The notes beneath the pieces were generated by a model. It was given only the letters and a program-made list of their open reading frames with translations, was not told the origin of the DNA and searched no databases. From assembly GCF_001403635.1 (NCBI RefSeq), contig NZ_LN879468.1, positions 558,001 to 622,000 of the forward strand: a stretch of DNA of 64,000 nucleotides. The letters are read 5' to 3'. Origin of the DNA: Clostridium massiliamazoniense (GTDB lineage Bacteria > Bacillota > Clostridia > Clostridiales > Clostridiaceae). How positions within the stretch are numbered: position 1 is the stretch's first letter; every line of letters begins with the position of its first letter. This document shows positions 11,055 to 19,821 of this stretch, in pieces. The position numbers and the translations under genes are program-made.

Positions 11055-11091
11055 AGAGTAATAATGCTATAAAAACAAGCATTATTACTCT
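11055..11091 (-). terminator. Strong hairpin after miaB
   Basis: A perfect 14-base stem (arms 11055-11068 and 11078-11091) with a 9-base loop lies just past the miaB stop. The following minus-strand sequence is T-rich but interrupted (AATTTTGTT), so termination is likely but not textbook. Confidence 0.7.
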
Positions 11092-11109
11092 AAGTAAGAA
11101 TTTATATTT

Positions 11110-12441
11110 TTATTTTACTATTTCACCTTCAAGAGAAAAACCTTTTGATTTTATAATTTTAACATCCACTAATTTTCCTACTAATGATTTATCTCCTGGG
11201 AAATTAACAAGTTTTCCTGATCTGCTTCTTCCAGTTAATTTACTATCATCATTTTTGCTAGGTCCTTCAACAAGAATTTCTAATTTCTTACCTTCAAGAG
11301 TTTTATTTTTCTCTTTAACAATAGAGTTAACAGTCTCTACTAACTCATTAAATCTTCTATGTTTTATTTCGTCTTCTATTTGATTTTCCATTCTATCTGC
11401 AGGTGTATATTGTCTTCTTGAATATATGAATGTAAAAGCTGAATCATATTCAACTTCTTTTACAAGTTCTAATGTATCTTTGAAATCTTCTTCTGTCTCA
11501 CCTGGGAAACCTATTATAATATCTGTAGTTATACCAACATTAGGTATTTCTCTCTTTATGTCTTTTATTAAGTTTATATAATATTCTCTATCATAATGTC
11601 TATTCATATCCTTTAAGATTTTAGTTGATCCACTTTGTACAGGTAAATGAATTTGTTCACATAACTTATCACATTCTTTTATTGCCTTAATAACATCCAT
11701 ATTAAGATCTTTTGGATGTGAAGTCATAAATCTTATTCTCTCTATACCTTCAATTTCATTTAATCTTCTTAATAAATCAGCAAATGAAAGTTCTTCTTCT
11801 AAACCTTTTCCGTAAGAATTAACATTTTGTCCTAGTAATGTTACTTCCTTATATCCTTCAGCTACTAAATCTTTAACTTCTTTTTCAATATCTTCAGGTT
11901 TTCTGCTTCTCTCTCTACCTCTAACATACGGAACTATACAATAAGTACAGAAATTATTACATCCATACATTATAGTAACATAAGCCTTAGTATCGCTTTT
12001 TCTATCCACAGGAATTCCTTCAACTATTCCTTCTTCTTTATTTAATATTTCTTTAACTTGGACACCATCCTGAATAACTCTATTTAAATATTCAGGGAAT
12101 TTATAAGCATTGTGAGTTCCAAAAATTATATCTACAAATGGAAACATATTTAACACTTTATCTGCCATGCCCTTTTGTTGCATCATACATCCACATATAG
12201 CTATTATTAAGTCTGGATTTTTTTCTTTTAATTTTTTTAATTGTCCAAGATTACCAAAAACTTTATTTTCAGCATTTTCTCTTACACAGCAAGTATTAAA
12301 AATTATTATAGATGCAGATTCTCTACTATCTGTTAATTCATAACCTATTCTCTTTAACATTCCTGAAAGCTTTTCAGAGTCCTCTTCATTCATTTGACAA
12401 CCCCAAGTTTCTATGTAATACTTTAAATTTTTATTATTCAT
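11110..12441 (-). CDS. miaB: tRNA-2-methylthio-N6-dimethylallyladenosine synthase
   Basis: A radical SAM methylthiotransferase that converts i6A37 to ms2i6A37 in tRNA. The 443-residue protein has the UPF0004 domain with auxiliary-cluster cysteines C15, C51 and C85, the radical SAM motif CNNFCTYC (C161, C165, C168), and a C-terminal TRAM domain from about 375. It starts behind AAAGGAG. It lies upstream of mutS-mutL-miaA, a common clostridial arrangement that puts both A37 modification enzymes in one neighbourhood. Confidence 0.96.
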   Translation of the reverse strand: MNNKNLKYYIETWGCQMNEEDSEKLSGMLKRIGYELTDSRESASIIIFNTCCVRENAENKVFGNLGQLKKLKEKNPDLIIAICGCMMQQKGMADKVLNMFPFVDIIFGTHNAYKFPEYLNRVIQDGVQVKEILNKEEGIVEGIPVDRKSDTKAYVTIMYGCNNFCTYCIVPYVRGRERSRKPEDIEKEVKDLVAEGYKEVTLLGQNVNSYGKGLEEELSFADLLRRLNEIEGIERIRFMTSHPKDLNMDVIKAIKECDKLCEQIHLPVQSGSTKILKDMNRHYDREYYINLIKDIKREIPNVGITTDIIIGFPGETEEDFKDTLELVKEVEYDSAFTFIYSRRQYTPADRMENQIEDEIKHRRFNELVETVNSIVKEKNKTLEGKKLEILVEGPSKNDDSKLTGRSRSGKLVNFPGDKSLVGKLVDVKIIKSKGFSLEGEIVK

Positions 12442-12575
12442 AAAAAAACTCCTTTATAAAAAATAACCTCACCATATTATATAAAATTTAAGTGTTTTTT
12501 TAAAGTCTTTTATATTTATTCTAAAAATAAAGTAATACTTTTTTATATCAGTTAAATTGTAGCTATAATAATAAA

Positions 12576-12608
12576 TAAAAAAATTGACTAGCTTTAACTA
12601 GTCAATTT
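12576..12608 (-). terminator. Terminator after the GNAT gene
   Basis: An 11-base perfect stem (12581-12591 with 12598-12608) and 6-base loop, followed on the minus strand by T5 (12580-12576). The upstream arm contains the stop codon of the acetyltransferase gene. Confidence 0.8.
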
Positions 12609-13407
12609 CATATATATTTAATTCTTTAAAATACTTAAATCCAACTTTTTTATATAAATGAAGAGCAATTTCATTAGCTCTATCTACTTTTATATAAATT
12701 TTATTTATTCCAAAGGCTTTAGCTTTTTTTATTAGAAAACTTAAGAATATTTCTCCATACCCCTTACTACGATATTTATTAATTAATCCAAAATTAGCAA
12801 TATAGTAATTATCATCAATAAAAAGAACCTGTCCATACCCAGCATAATTACTATCTATCTTAATAAAATAGGCTAACTTTGGAATATAGTTTTCTTTTTT
12901 ACATTCGTATATAATATCATTTTCTTTGAGAGGAATTCTATTCTTATCGAAGAAAATTTCATTTTGAATTTCACATCTTTCTTTTAAATTTAACTTTAAA
13001 TTAAACTCCTCAAATTCGTAATCATTATAAGAATTTTTAAACTCGTATAAATTCATATTATCTATATCAGAATTTAATATTAAATTAGAACCTTTTGTAT
13101 TATTAATCAATTGAAAAAATGTTTCGTCTTTTGTAATTAATTTTAATGTCTGATTTTTACTCTTTAATTTATAAATTTTCTTATCTGAAAAAAATAACTT
13201 ATTAATTAAAATACATTTTTCTACTTCAAAGGTATTGAAGTCAATCTTCTTTACAAATAAAAGCATAATTAACTCATTATTATGACTTATTTTTTTGAAA
13301 TTAAATAAATTAAAAAAATTAAAATTTTTATTATGTTCTTTTAAAGTTAATTTAATTGTATCTTTTAGTTTGAAATAATCTAAAATTGATAAATTTTCAA
13401 TAATCAT
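12598..13407 (-). CDS. GNAT family N-acetyltransferase
   Basis: A 269-residue protein whose C-terminal half is a GCN5-related acetyltransferase. The acetyl-CoA loop appears as NKYRSKGYGEIF (about 212-223), followed by the usual N-E-x-A-x-x-L-Y-x-K-x-G-F ending (NEIALHLYKKVGFKYF). The N-terminal 130 residues are Lys, Asn and Phe rich and match nothing I recognise; they could be a degenerate second GNAT half or a substrate-recognition region. The substrate is unknown. It starts at an ATG behind AGAGGG and sits between ispH and miaB. Confidence 0.8.
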   Translation of the reverse strand: MIIENLSILDYFKLKDTIKLTLKEHNKNFNFFNLFNFKKISHNNELIMLLFVKKIDFNTFEVEKCILINKLFFSDKKIYKLKSKNQTLKLITKDETFFQLINNTKGSNLILNSDIDNMNLYEFKNSYNDYEFEEFNLKLNLKERCEIQNEIFFDKNRIPLKENDIIYECKKENYIPKLAYFIKIDSNYAGYGQVLFIDDNYYIANFGLINKYRSKGYGEIFLSFLIKKAKAFGINKIYIKVDRANEIALHLYKKVGFKYFKELNIYEID

Positions 13408-13444
13408 AAATCCCTCTTATAATTTAATAACATGATATTATATA

Positions 13445-14290
13445 TTATTTTCTTTCAAGAATACTTATGACTTCTTTTATTATATAATCTGGCGTAGATG
13501 CTCCAGCAGTTATTCCTATAGTTTCACAATTGAAATTTATAATATCTTCTGTCAAATCATCTTTATTTTCAATATGATATACATTACTACATTCTTCTTT
13601 ACATATTTCATATAATTTTGTTGTATTGGAACTACTTTTTCCTCCGATAACGAGAACCATATCTGCTTTTTTAGCAATATCTCTAGCACTTTTTTGTCTA
13701 GTATCTGTAGCTAAGCAAATAGTATTGAAAGCTATAAATTCTTTACATTCATCTGAAACTTTAGCTAGAACTTTATTCCAGGTTGATTTCTTTTCTGTTG
13801 TCTGTGAAACAACACAAACTTTTTTAGGAAGTTCAACATCTAAATTATCTAAATTAATTATAATAGCTTCATCATTGCACCATCCATTTATTCCTATAAC
13901 TTCTGGATGGTCTTTATTTCCTATTATTAAAATTTTATATCCTAAAGAATAATATTTTTTTACTTTTTCATGTATATTAGTTACATAAGGACAAGTATTA
14001 TCTTTAACAATGAATCCATTGTCATTTAAATAATTTATAGTACTTTCTTTAACACCGTGAGATCGTATAACAACTACATCCCCTTTATTTAAATCAGAGA
14101 AATTTTCATTATTTATAGCAATTACACCTTGTTTTTTTAAATCATTTACAACATTATTATTATGAATCAAAGGACCTAATGTATATATATTTTCGCTACT
14201 TTCTGATTTTATTTTTATTGTTTCATCTACGGCCCTTTTAACTCCAAAACAATATCCAGAATTTTCAGCAAGTATTATTTTTCTTTTCAT
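13445..14290 (-). CDS. ispH: 4-hydroxy-3-methylbut-2-enyl diphosphate reductase
   Basis: IspH performs the last step of the MEP pathway, reducing HMBPP to IPP and DMAPP with a [4Fe-4S] cluster. The 281-residue protein has the three cluster cysteines C14, C100 and C192 and the conserved histidines of the substrate pocket (H43, H78, H128). In many clostridia IspH is fused to ribosomal protein S1; here the frame stops after the IspH domain, so this is a stand-alone enzyme. Its start is 20 bases after cmk ends, so the two are probably co-transcribed. Confidence 0.96.
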   Translation of the reverse strand: MKRKIILAENSGYCFGVKRAVDETIKIKSESSENIYTLGPLIHNNNVVNDLKKQGVIAINNENFSDLNKGDVVVIRSHGVKESTINYLNDNGFIVKDNTCPYVTNIHEKVKKYYSLGYKILIIGNKDHPEVIGINGWCNDEAIIINLDNLDVELPKKVCVVSQTTEKKSTWNKVLAKVSDECKEFIAFNTICLATDTRQKSARDIAKKADMVLVIGGKSSSNTTKLYEICKEECSNVYHIENKDDLTEDIINFNCETIGITAGASTPDYIIKEVISILERK

Positions 14291-14310
14291 TTAATAAAAT
14301 CCTCCAAATT

Positions 14311-14964
14311 TTATTTTTTTACATATGATGAAATTAAATTAACAACTTCATCTATATTTAATCCAGTTGTATCAATTTCTATAGCATCATTAGCCTTCTT
14401 TAAAGGATCAACTTCTCTTGTAGAATCAATATAATCTCTTTTTATAATTTCTTCTAAGATATTATTGTAATCTACTTCTATATTTTTATCCTTCAACTCT
14501 TTAAATCTTCTTTCAGCTCTTTCTTCTGCACTAGCTGTTAAGAAAAATTTATAATTAGCATCTTTAAGAACAACTGTTCCAATGTCTCTTCCATCCATTA
14601 TAACATTATATTTTTGAGACATTTTTCTCATAATTTCAACTAATTTAACTCTAACCTCTTTAATAGATGCATATTGCGAAACATTATTACTTATTCTCGG
14701 TGTTGTAAGTTCCTTATTAATATTTTCACCATTTAGTATTAATTCATCATTTATAAAACATATATCCATAGTATCTATTAAAGATTCTAATTTTAAAATT
14801 TCAGTTGGGTTTATATTTTTTTCTAGAGCTTTTAAAGTTACAGCTCTATACATAGCCCCTGTGTTTATATAAATTAAATTTAAATTTTTACCTATTATTT
14901 TAGCAATAGTACTTTTTCCAGCTCCTGCTGGTCCATCAATTGCAATTGTAATTTTGTTATCCAT
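14311..14964 (-). CDS. cmk: (d)CMP kinase
   Basis: Cytidylate kinase phosphorylates CMP and dCMP to the diphosphates. The 217-residue protein has the P-loop GPAGAGKST (11-19), the NTGAMYRA segment (34-41), and GRDIGTVVL with the CMP-binding Arg-Asp. Length is typical. It starts at an ATG behind AGAGGGTG and lies 15 bases after the flavoprotein gene, with ispH following. Confidence 0.96.
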   Translation of the reverse strand: MDNKITIAIDGPAGAGKSTIAKIIGKNLNLIYINTGAMYRAVTLKALEKNINPTEILKLESLIDTMDICFINDELILNGENINKELTTPRISNNVSQYASIKEVRVKLVEIMRKMSQKYNVIMDGRDIGTVVLKDANYKFFLTASAEERAERRFKELKDKNIEVDYNNILEEIIKRDYIDSTREVDPLKKANDAIEIDTTGLNIDEVVNLISSYVKK

Positions 14965-14979
14965 AAATTTACACCCTCT

Positions 14980-16209
14980 TTAATTTATTTCTTTTCCTGC
15001 TAAATATCCTGTAGAAAGAGCAATTTGTATATTATATCCACCAGTAAATGCATCCACATCCATTAGCTCTCCTGCAAAGGATAAATTTGATATTAATTTA
15101 GATTTCATTGTTGAAGGATCTATTTCTTTTACAGATACTCCCCCAGCAGTAACTATGGCCTCTGATAAAGGTCTTAATCCTAAAATATGCAATTTAAAAC
15201 ATTTTAGTAAATTAACTAAATTTTTTCTTTCATCCTTTGTAATTGAATTAACTTTCTTATTTTCCTCTATTTTAGATTCACTAATAATAATTGGAATTAA
15301 TTTTTGAGGTAACAGCTCATTTAAGGAATCTTTAAAGTCACTATTGATGTATTTCTTAAAGTCCTTTTGAATTCTAGCATCAAGTTCTTTTTCTGTAAGA
15401 GCAGGTTTTAAATCTAATTCTATTGTATATTCTGTTGTTTCTTCATCCTTAATGAATCTACTAGCTTTTAATGAAAGTGGTCCAGATATACCATATTTCA
15501 TAAATAATATTTCACCAAAATCTTTATATAAATATTTTTTAGAATTATTAGACTTAAGTGTTAATTCTATGTTTCTTAAGTTTAATCCTGCTAAATCTTT
15601 AATAAAATCTTCTTTTAATTCTATAGGAACTAATGATGGTTTTAATTTTGTAATATTATGTCCAAGTTTTTTAATTATTTCATGACCTTTACCATCAGAA
15701 CCAGTTAATGGATATGAAACACCACCAGTACAAAATATAAAATAATCACCTTTGATTTTTCTTCCATCTTGTAAAAGCAAATACTTTATTTTATTATCTT
15801 CACTCTTTGCATCAATAACTTTACTTTCTAAAAGAATTTTTACATTAGCAGATTTTAAAGCTCGTTTCATTCCTGATATTACATCAGAGGATTTATCAGA
15901 TTTAGGAAACATCCTTCCTCCACGTTCAGCTTTTAGTTCAACTCCATTGTTTTTGAAAAATTCTATAACATCAATATTAGTATATTGATATAAAGAGCTA
16001 TATAAAAATTCAGCATTTCCATATATATAATCAAAAAAATCACTTATATCTTTTGAATTTGTAACATTACAACGACCTTTTCCCGTTATAAACATTTTCT
16101 TGCCTAATCTATTATTTCCATCTACTAATGTTACTTCATTTTGTTCTGCTGCTTTTATAGCAGCCATCATTCCAGCTGGACCAGCACCAACTACTATCAC
16201 TTTGGCCAA
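14980..16209 (-). CDS. NAD(P)/FAD-dependent oxidoreductase, HI0933/BaiN family
   Basis: A 409-residue flavoprotein of the HI0933-like family (aminoacetone oxidase/BaiN-type annotations). It has an N-terminal Rossmann GxGxxG (G8, G10, G13), a GKGRCNVTN segment typical of the family, a central insert, and a C-terminal FAD motif (FAGELMDVDAFTGGYNIQ). The start is a TTG at 16209, chosen because AAGGAG lies 8-9 bases upstream. It leads directly into cmk and ispH. The physiological substrate of this family in clostridia is unsettled. Confidence 0.87.
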   Translation of the reverse strand: MAKVIVVGAGPAGMMAAIKAAEQNEVTLVDGNNRLGKKMFITGKGRCNVTNSKDISDFFDYIYGNAEFLYSSLYQYTNIDVIEFFKNNGVELKAERGGRMFPKSDKSSDVISGMKRALKSANVKILLESKVIDAKSEDNKIKYLLLQDGRKIKGDYFIFCTGGVSYPLTGSDGKGHEIIKKLGHNITKLKPSLVPIELKEDFIKDLAGLNLRNIELTLKSNNSKKYLYKDFGEILFMKYGISGPLSLKASRFIKDEETTEYTIELDLKPALTEKELDARIQKDFKKYINSDFKDSLNELLPQKLIPIIISESKIEENKKVNSITKDERKNLVNLLKCFKLHILGLRPLSEAIVTAGGVSVKEIDPSTMKSKLISNLSFAGELMDVDAFTGGYNIQIALSTGYLAGKEIN

Positions 16210-16462
16210 TTTATCAGCTCCTTAAAATTAGTTAAAACATTTTTATGATACAACTTTATTATTATAATTGTCAAATCTTAAAATTTTATTTCTATATTAG
16301 TATTTAATATTTATTTACATTAATTTATAACTTACTTTCCTTTACTAAATATGAATCTTAGTTCGGTTAATTTTACTATTTTTCTTTTTGTTTTACAATA
16401 TTATTTTCATCAATTTTCTATTTTTAATTGTCTATTTTTATTTTAATTGCAGAATTAACATA

Positions 16463-16502
16463 AGAAAAGATAACTCCTGCTTTTTAAGGAGTTATCTTTT
16501 CT
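16463..16502 (-). terminator. Terminator after the RpiR regulator gene
   Basis: A 16-base perfect stem (16463-16478 with 16487-16502) enclosing an 8-base loop, with the RpiR stop codon in its proximal arm. The rest of the intergenic region up to the flavoprotein gene (16210-16462) is AT-rich and must hold that gene's promoter, but no clear boxes were fixed. Confidence 0.75.
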
Positions 16503-17377
16503 TAATCTATATTGTTTTTGTTATTTGAATAGACATTGTAATCTTTCCAAATGTTTTCTAAGCTTTCAAAAGTATGAGTTATTTTTTCTTTTTCTTGCAT
16601 TCCCACAGATATTATTAAAGCATTTATTATGCTAAGAGGAGCAACAAGTGAATCTACAAATGATGCCATATTACTTTGAGCAATTAAGGTACAATCAGCA
16701 TTAGTAGCTAAAGGAGATATTAAGCTATCTGTTATAGCTACAACCCTTGCATTTCTACTTTTCGCAAATTCTAATGCATCTATTGTCTTTAATGCATATC
16801 TTGGAAATCCTATACCTATTATTACATCACCTTCACCTATATTTATCATTTGATCAAATATATCACTAATTCCGCTAGAAACCACTTTTACATTTTCTAA
16901 TATTAAATTAAGGTAAAATCCTAGAAACTCTGCTAAAACTGTTGAACTTCTTAGTCCTATTATATATATTCTTTTAGCCTTAAATAAATCAGCAACTACT
17001 TGTTCAAAATCGTCATTATTTATTTTTTCTAAGGTAGATCTTATATTTTCTATATCAGCTTTTAAAACTCCTTTTAAAGGATTCTCTTCCTTTATAAAAT
17101 CACTAGATAATTCAAGTCTCTGTACTGTAGTTAATTTATTTTTTATTAATTCTTGTAATGACTTTTGTAATTTAGGATATCCTGAAAATCCTAATTCTAT
17201 AGCAAATCTAACGACAGTAGACTCACTAACCCCTACATTTATTCCTAACTTGGCTGCTGTCATAAAAGCCGCTTTATCATAATTGTTTAATATATATTCA
17301 GCAATTAACTTTTGCCCTTTACTAAGCTTAGGAAACTTACTTTGTATAAGTTTCATTAAATCTTGATTATGTTCCAT
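16502..17377 (-). CDS. MurR/RpiR family transcriptional regulator
   Basis: A 291-residue sugar-phosphate-responsive regulator. The N-terminal HTH_6 domain (about 1-75) includes the VSESTVVRFAIELGFSGYP recognition region, and a SIS domain (about 110-250) with IIGLRSSTVLAEF and GIGFPRYA binds phosphosugars. The ATG at 17377 fits AAAGGA with 8-base spacing better than the ATG two codons upstream. It is a single-gene unit with no sugar catabolic gene adjacent, so its target is not evident; it may act elsewhere. Confidence 0.9.
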   Translation of the reverse strand: MEHNQDLMKLIQSKFPKLSKGQKLIAEYILNNYDKAAFMTAAKLGINVGVSESTVVRFAIELGFSGYPKLQKSLQELIKNKLTTVQRLELSSDFIKEENPLKGVLKADIENIRSTLEKINNDDFEQVVADLFKAKRIYIIGLRSSTVLAEFLGFYLNLILENVKVVSSGISDIFDQMINIGEGDVIIGIGFPRYALKTIDALEFAKSRNARVVAITDSLISPLATNADCTLIAQSNMASFVDSLVAPLSIINALIISVGMQEKEKITHTFESLENIWKDYNVYSNNKNNID

Positions 17378-17457
17378 ATACATTTTCCTTTCTAAAACCT
17401 AAATGAAAATGAAATAAATATATATCAATTCTATCATTTTACCTTTTTTTCTTCAAG

Positions 17458-18000
17458 TTATATTTTCTCTATAACTAATAATGAAGGTGGATTATTAGGT
17501 CGATTTATAAAATCACTAAATAATACTCCATATTTATTTGTAGGTAGAGTTTTTGCAAGTTTTAGAATGGCATCTTTCTCTAAATTCCCCTCTTCATGAC
17601 CAGAATATATAGCAATTAACATTAAGCCATGTTTACTTAATAAATCTAATCCTTCCTTAATACTTTTTATTGTACTTTCTACTTTTGTTGTAATATGTTT
17701 ATTTGCACCAGGAAGATAGCCTAAATTATAAATTATACAATTAACTTCTTCATTTATATAATTTTTGAAATTTTCATGACTATCTAAAATAACTTCTACA
17801 TTCTTTTTGCTTTTAACTATATATTTATCTGTTGATTCTTTTTGAATATCAAATGAATAAACTTTTTCAAATATTGTACTTAAAAAATCACTATCGTGTC
17901 CATTTCCTAAAGTAGCATCTATAGCTACATTCTTCTTATCAATTTTTTCTCTTACAATATCATGAATTAGTATATTAACGCTGTTAACATAATTAAACAT
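17458..18000 (-). CDS. mnmM: tRNA mnm5s2U-type methyltransferase (YtqB family)
   Basis: A 180-residue class I SAM methyltransferase of the YtqB/rRNA_methylase family (PF06962). Motif I appears as DATLGNGHD (28-36), with the SAM-contacting acidic residue in FDIQ and the NLGYLPG motif in the middle. The Bacillus YtqB protein was shown to be MnmM, which methylates nm5s2U to mnm5s2U at the tRNA wobble position; the function here is inferred by family. It starts behind AGGAGG, 8 bases after rluB, so the two RNA-modification genes are probably co-transcribed. Confidence 0.85.
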   Translation of the reverse strand: MFNYVNSVNILIHDIVREKIDKKNVAIDATLGNGHDSDFLSTIFEKVYSFDIQKESTDKYIVKSKKNVEVILDSHENFKNYINEEVNCIIYNLGYLPGANKHITTKVESTIKSIKEGLDLLSKHGLMLIAIYSGHEEGNLEKDAILKLAKTLPTNKYGVLFSDFINRPNNPPSLLVIEKI

Positions 18001-18008
18001 AAATCCTC

Positions 18009-18719
18009 CTAATTTAAAGATTTTAAATATGATATTTCCTTTTCGTTTAGATATCTCCAGTGACCCTCTTTCAAATCATCTAAAGATAGCTTTCCAATAG
18101 CAATTCTCTTTAAACTTAAAACTTCATGGTTAAAAGCAGAACACATTTTTCTAACTTGTCTATTTTTCCCTTCATGTATTGTTATTTCTACAACTGAATT
18201 ACCTTTACCCTCTTTAACAACTTTTATCTTTGCAGGAGCTGTTATATATCCTCCTATATCAACACCAGCCTTAAATTTTTCTAATTGTTCTTTTGAAAAG
18301 CTTCCCTTTACAGTAGCTAAATATCGTTTTTCTATTTCTTTTTTTGGATGTATTATTTTATTATATACATCTCCATCATTAGTCAGTAATAATAATCCTG
18401 AACTATCATAATCTAATCTTCCTATTGGATAAATTCTTTCTTTTACATTCACTATATCTAAAATAGTTTTTCTATCCTTTTCATCACTATTACTTGTAAT
18501 ATATCCAGTTGGTTTATTTAAAATAATATATACTTTATTTTCTTCTACTTTTATTATATTACCGTTTACTTTTACTACATCATTTTCATTCACTTTAAAT
18601 CCTAATTCTGTTATAAAGCTTCCATTAACTTCAACATTACCATTTAAAATTATTTCTTCACATTTTCTTCTAGATGCGACACCACACTTAGCCATGTATT
18701 TTTGTAGTCTTTCTTCCAT
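18009..18719 (-). CDS. rluB: 23S rRNA pseudouridine synthase, RsuA/RluB family
   Basis: A 236-residue pseudouridine synthase with an N-terminal S4 RNA-binding domain (about 1-48, MEERLQKYMAKCGVASRRK) and the catalytic domain with GRLDYDSSGLLLLTNDG, in which D103 is the catalytic aspartate. In Bacillus RluB modifies 23S rRNA helix 89 (around U2605); the RsuA/RluB/RluE/RluF branches are hard to separate by eye. It starts behind GGAGG and precedes mnmM. Confidence 0.9.
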   Translation of the reverse strand: MEERLQKYMAKCGVASRRKCEEIILNGNVEVNGSFITELGFKVNENDVVKVNGNIIKVEENKVYIILNKPTGYITSNSDEKDRKTILDIVNVKERIYPIGRLDYDSSGLLLLTNDGDVYNKIIHPKKEIEKRYLATVKGSFSKEQLEKFKAGVDIGGYITAPAKIKVVKEGKGNSVVEITIHEGKNRQVRKMCSAFNHEVLSLKRIAIGKLSLDDLKEGHWRYLNEKEISYLKSLN

Positions 18720-18972
18720 ATTGGACCTCCTTAGTCTATTAGACTATTATATTTTAAATAATTCTTAAAATATAAGCAATACTTTCATAATCTTTTAAAC
18801 TATTATGTAAAAGATAATCTTAATTTAAATTATTTTATCTAGTGACCAGTATCTGAAATACTCAAGCTTTTATAAATTGAAAATAAATAATCATATTTTC
18901 GTAGATAACTTTCATTAAAAATTAGATAAAGTTTTAGTTCTATCTGTGAATTTAATAAAATTTTATGTAAAG
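18720..18972. other. Intergenic region upstream of rluB
   Basis: Together with the next hairpin this is about 300 bases of AT-rich sequence. It should carry the rluB promoter. I found no RNA gene, riboswitch or small ORF with a ribosome binding site. Confidence 0.45.
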
Positions 18973-19008
18973 CTAAAAAATGAGCTAATATAATAGCCCA
19001 TTTTTTAG
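18973..19008 (-). terminator. Terminator after the cysteine-rich protein gene
   Basis: A near-perfect inverted repeat (arms 18973-18987 and 18994-19008, one mismatch) with a 6-base loop and A6/T6 runs inside the arms. It lies just beyond the stop at 19023 and could also work on the other strand. Confidence 0.75.
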
Positions 19009-19022
19009 TTTATTTTTAAAGC

Positions 19023-19259
19023 CTACCAAAAGAAATTGTTTCTTCCAAAACATCCAGATCTACATCCGTTAAATCCAAATCCACCTAAAAGGAATAACCA
19101 TAAAAGGTTATTAGAACCAAATAAACCACCATTGTTACAACAACCACTTGCCCAAGAATTGCAACAGCAATTATTGCAGCAATTGTTACAGCAAGTATTG
19201 CAGCAAGTGTTACAACAAGGATTACAGCAACAATTATTACAACATCTTCTCTTTGACAT
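19023..19259 (-). CDS. Very cysteine-rich small protein
   Basis: A 78-residue protein with 20 cysteines (26%). Residues 6-41 are built of CC or CCC blocks spaced mostly by two residues, largely Asn-Asn or Asn-Thr, forming an imperfect CCNx repeat. A Gly/Phe/Leu-rich hydrophobic segment (about 44-64, with LLWLFLLGG) follows, then two more single cysteines (C66, C70). The ATG at 19259 sits behind AGAGGTGAT, so the longer in-frame start at 19298 is rejected. I recognise no named family. The composition suits a disulphide-cross-linked spore-coat protein or a metal-binding protein. It is divergently transcribed from a PadR regulator 122 bases away, which may control it. Confidence 0.75.
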   Translation of the reverse strand: MSKRRCCNNCCCNPCCNTCCNTCCNNCCNNCCCNSWASGCCNNGGLFGSNNLLWLFLLGGFGFNGCRSGCFGRNNFFW

Positions 19260-19321
19260 AATATCACCTCTTTTACTACAATATATTCTAAACTCCATAA
19301 AAGTGTGATTTTTATTTGTTA

Positions 19322-19350
19322 TTGTATATAACTAATTTTATATTTATAAT
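19322..19350 (+). promoter_or_regulatory. Predicted sigma-A promoter of padR
   Basis: TTGTAT (19322-19327) and TATAAT (19345-19350) are separated by 17 bases, and the GGAGGGG site lies about 20 bases downstream. Its place in the 122-base divergent gap means a PadR dimer binding here could control both genes. Confidence 0.6.
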
Positions 19351-19380
19351 AAAATTAAAATAATAAATTGGAGGGGTATT

Positions 19381-19767
19381 ATGTCTTCAAGAAATAGAAT
19401 GGTTGCACCTAGAAATATAGTTAATACAAAACAATTATATACCTTTTATATATTAAAGGAATTATCTAAAAATGAAGAGATATTTGGTAATAAGGTTTTA
19501 GAAACTTTCAAGAATACATTTTCTAATTCTCCATTACCTTTTCCTGTTTCCTCTAGTACAATATATGATACATTATATTCTATGGAGGAAAATGGACTTG
19601 TAGTAAGTAGATGGATAGGAGATGAATTTATAAATAAAAGAAGTAGAAAGATATATAAAATAACAGATGAAGGTATTAGATTCTACCAAACTCATGTTGC
19701 TGACTATATAGATGCACTTCATAAAAACAAGGCAACATTAGATGTTTTAATAAAAATGCTTTCTTAA
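19381..19767 (+). CDS. PadR family transcriptional regulator
   Basis: A 128-residue protein with the PadR winged helix: an N-terminal helix region (YTFYILKELSKNEEIFG), the recognition segment VSSSTIYDTLYSMEENGLV (about 57-75), the beta-wing (SRKIYKITDEG), and a short C-terminal dimerisation helix. PadR proteins are usually repressors of neighbouring genes and often their own. It starts at an ATG behind GGAGGGG and is divergent from the cysteine-rich gene, the obvious target candidate. Confidence 0.88.
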   Translation: MSSRNRMVAPRNIVNTKQLYTFYILKELSKNEEIFGNKVLETFKNTFSNSPLPFPVSSSTIYDTLYSMEENGLVVSRWIGDEFINKRSRKIYKITDEGIRFYQTHVADYIDALHKNKATLDVLIKMLS

Positions 19768-19770
19768 CTA

Positions 19771-19820
19771 AAATAATCATCTAATATTAGGATTTATCCT
19801 AAACTATTAGATGATTATTT
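19771..19820. terminator. Bidirectional terminator between padR and dacB
   Basis: A 16-base stem (19771-19786 with 19805-19820) with an inner secondary hairpin (TTAGGATTTATCCTAA). T-rich tracts on both sides suit it to ending the convergent padR and dacB transcripts. Confidence 0.85.
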
Positions 19821-19821
19821 T

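Noticed and set aside
19085..19267. A second minus-strand hydrophobic frame overlapping the cysteine-rich gene
   Set aside because: It is a +1 shadow of the repeat (Val/Ile/Ala repeats) with no own ribosome site at its start.
19036..19308. A plus-strand Gln/Leu-rich 90-residue frame antisense to the cysteine-rich gene
   Set aside because: Its repeats are the complement of the TGT/TGC-rich coding repeats, it has no ribosome binding site, and the minus-strand frame has an ideal site plus a terminator.
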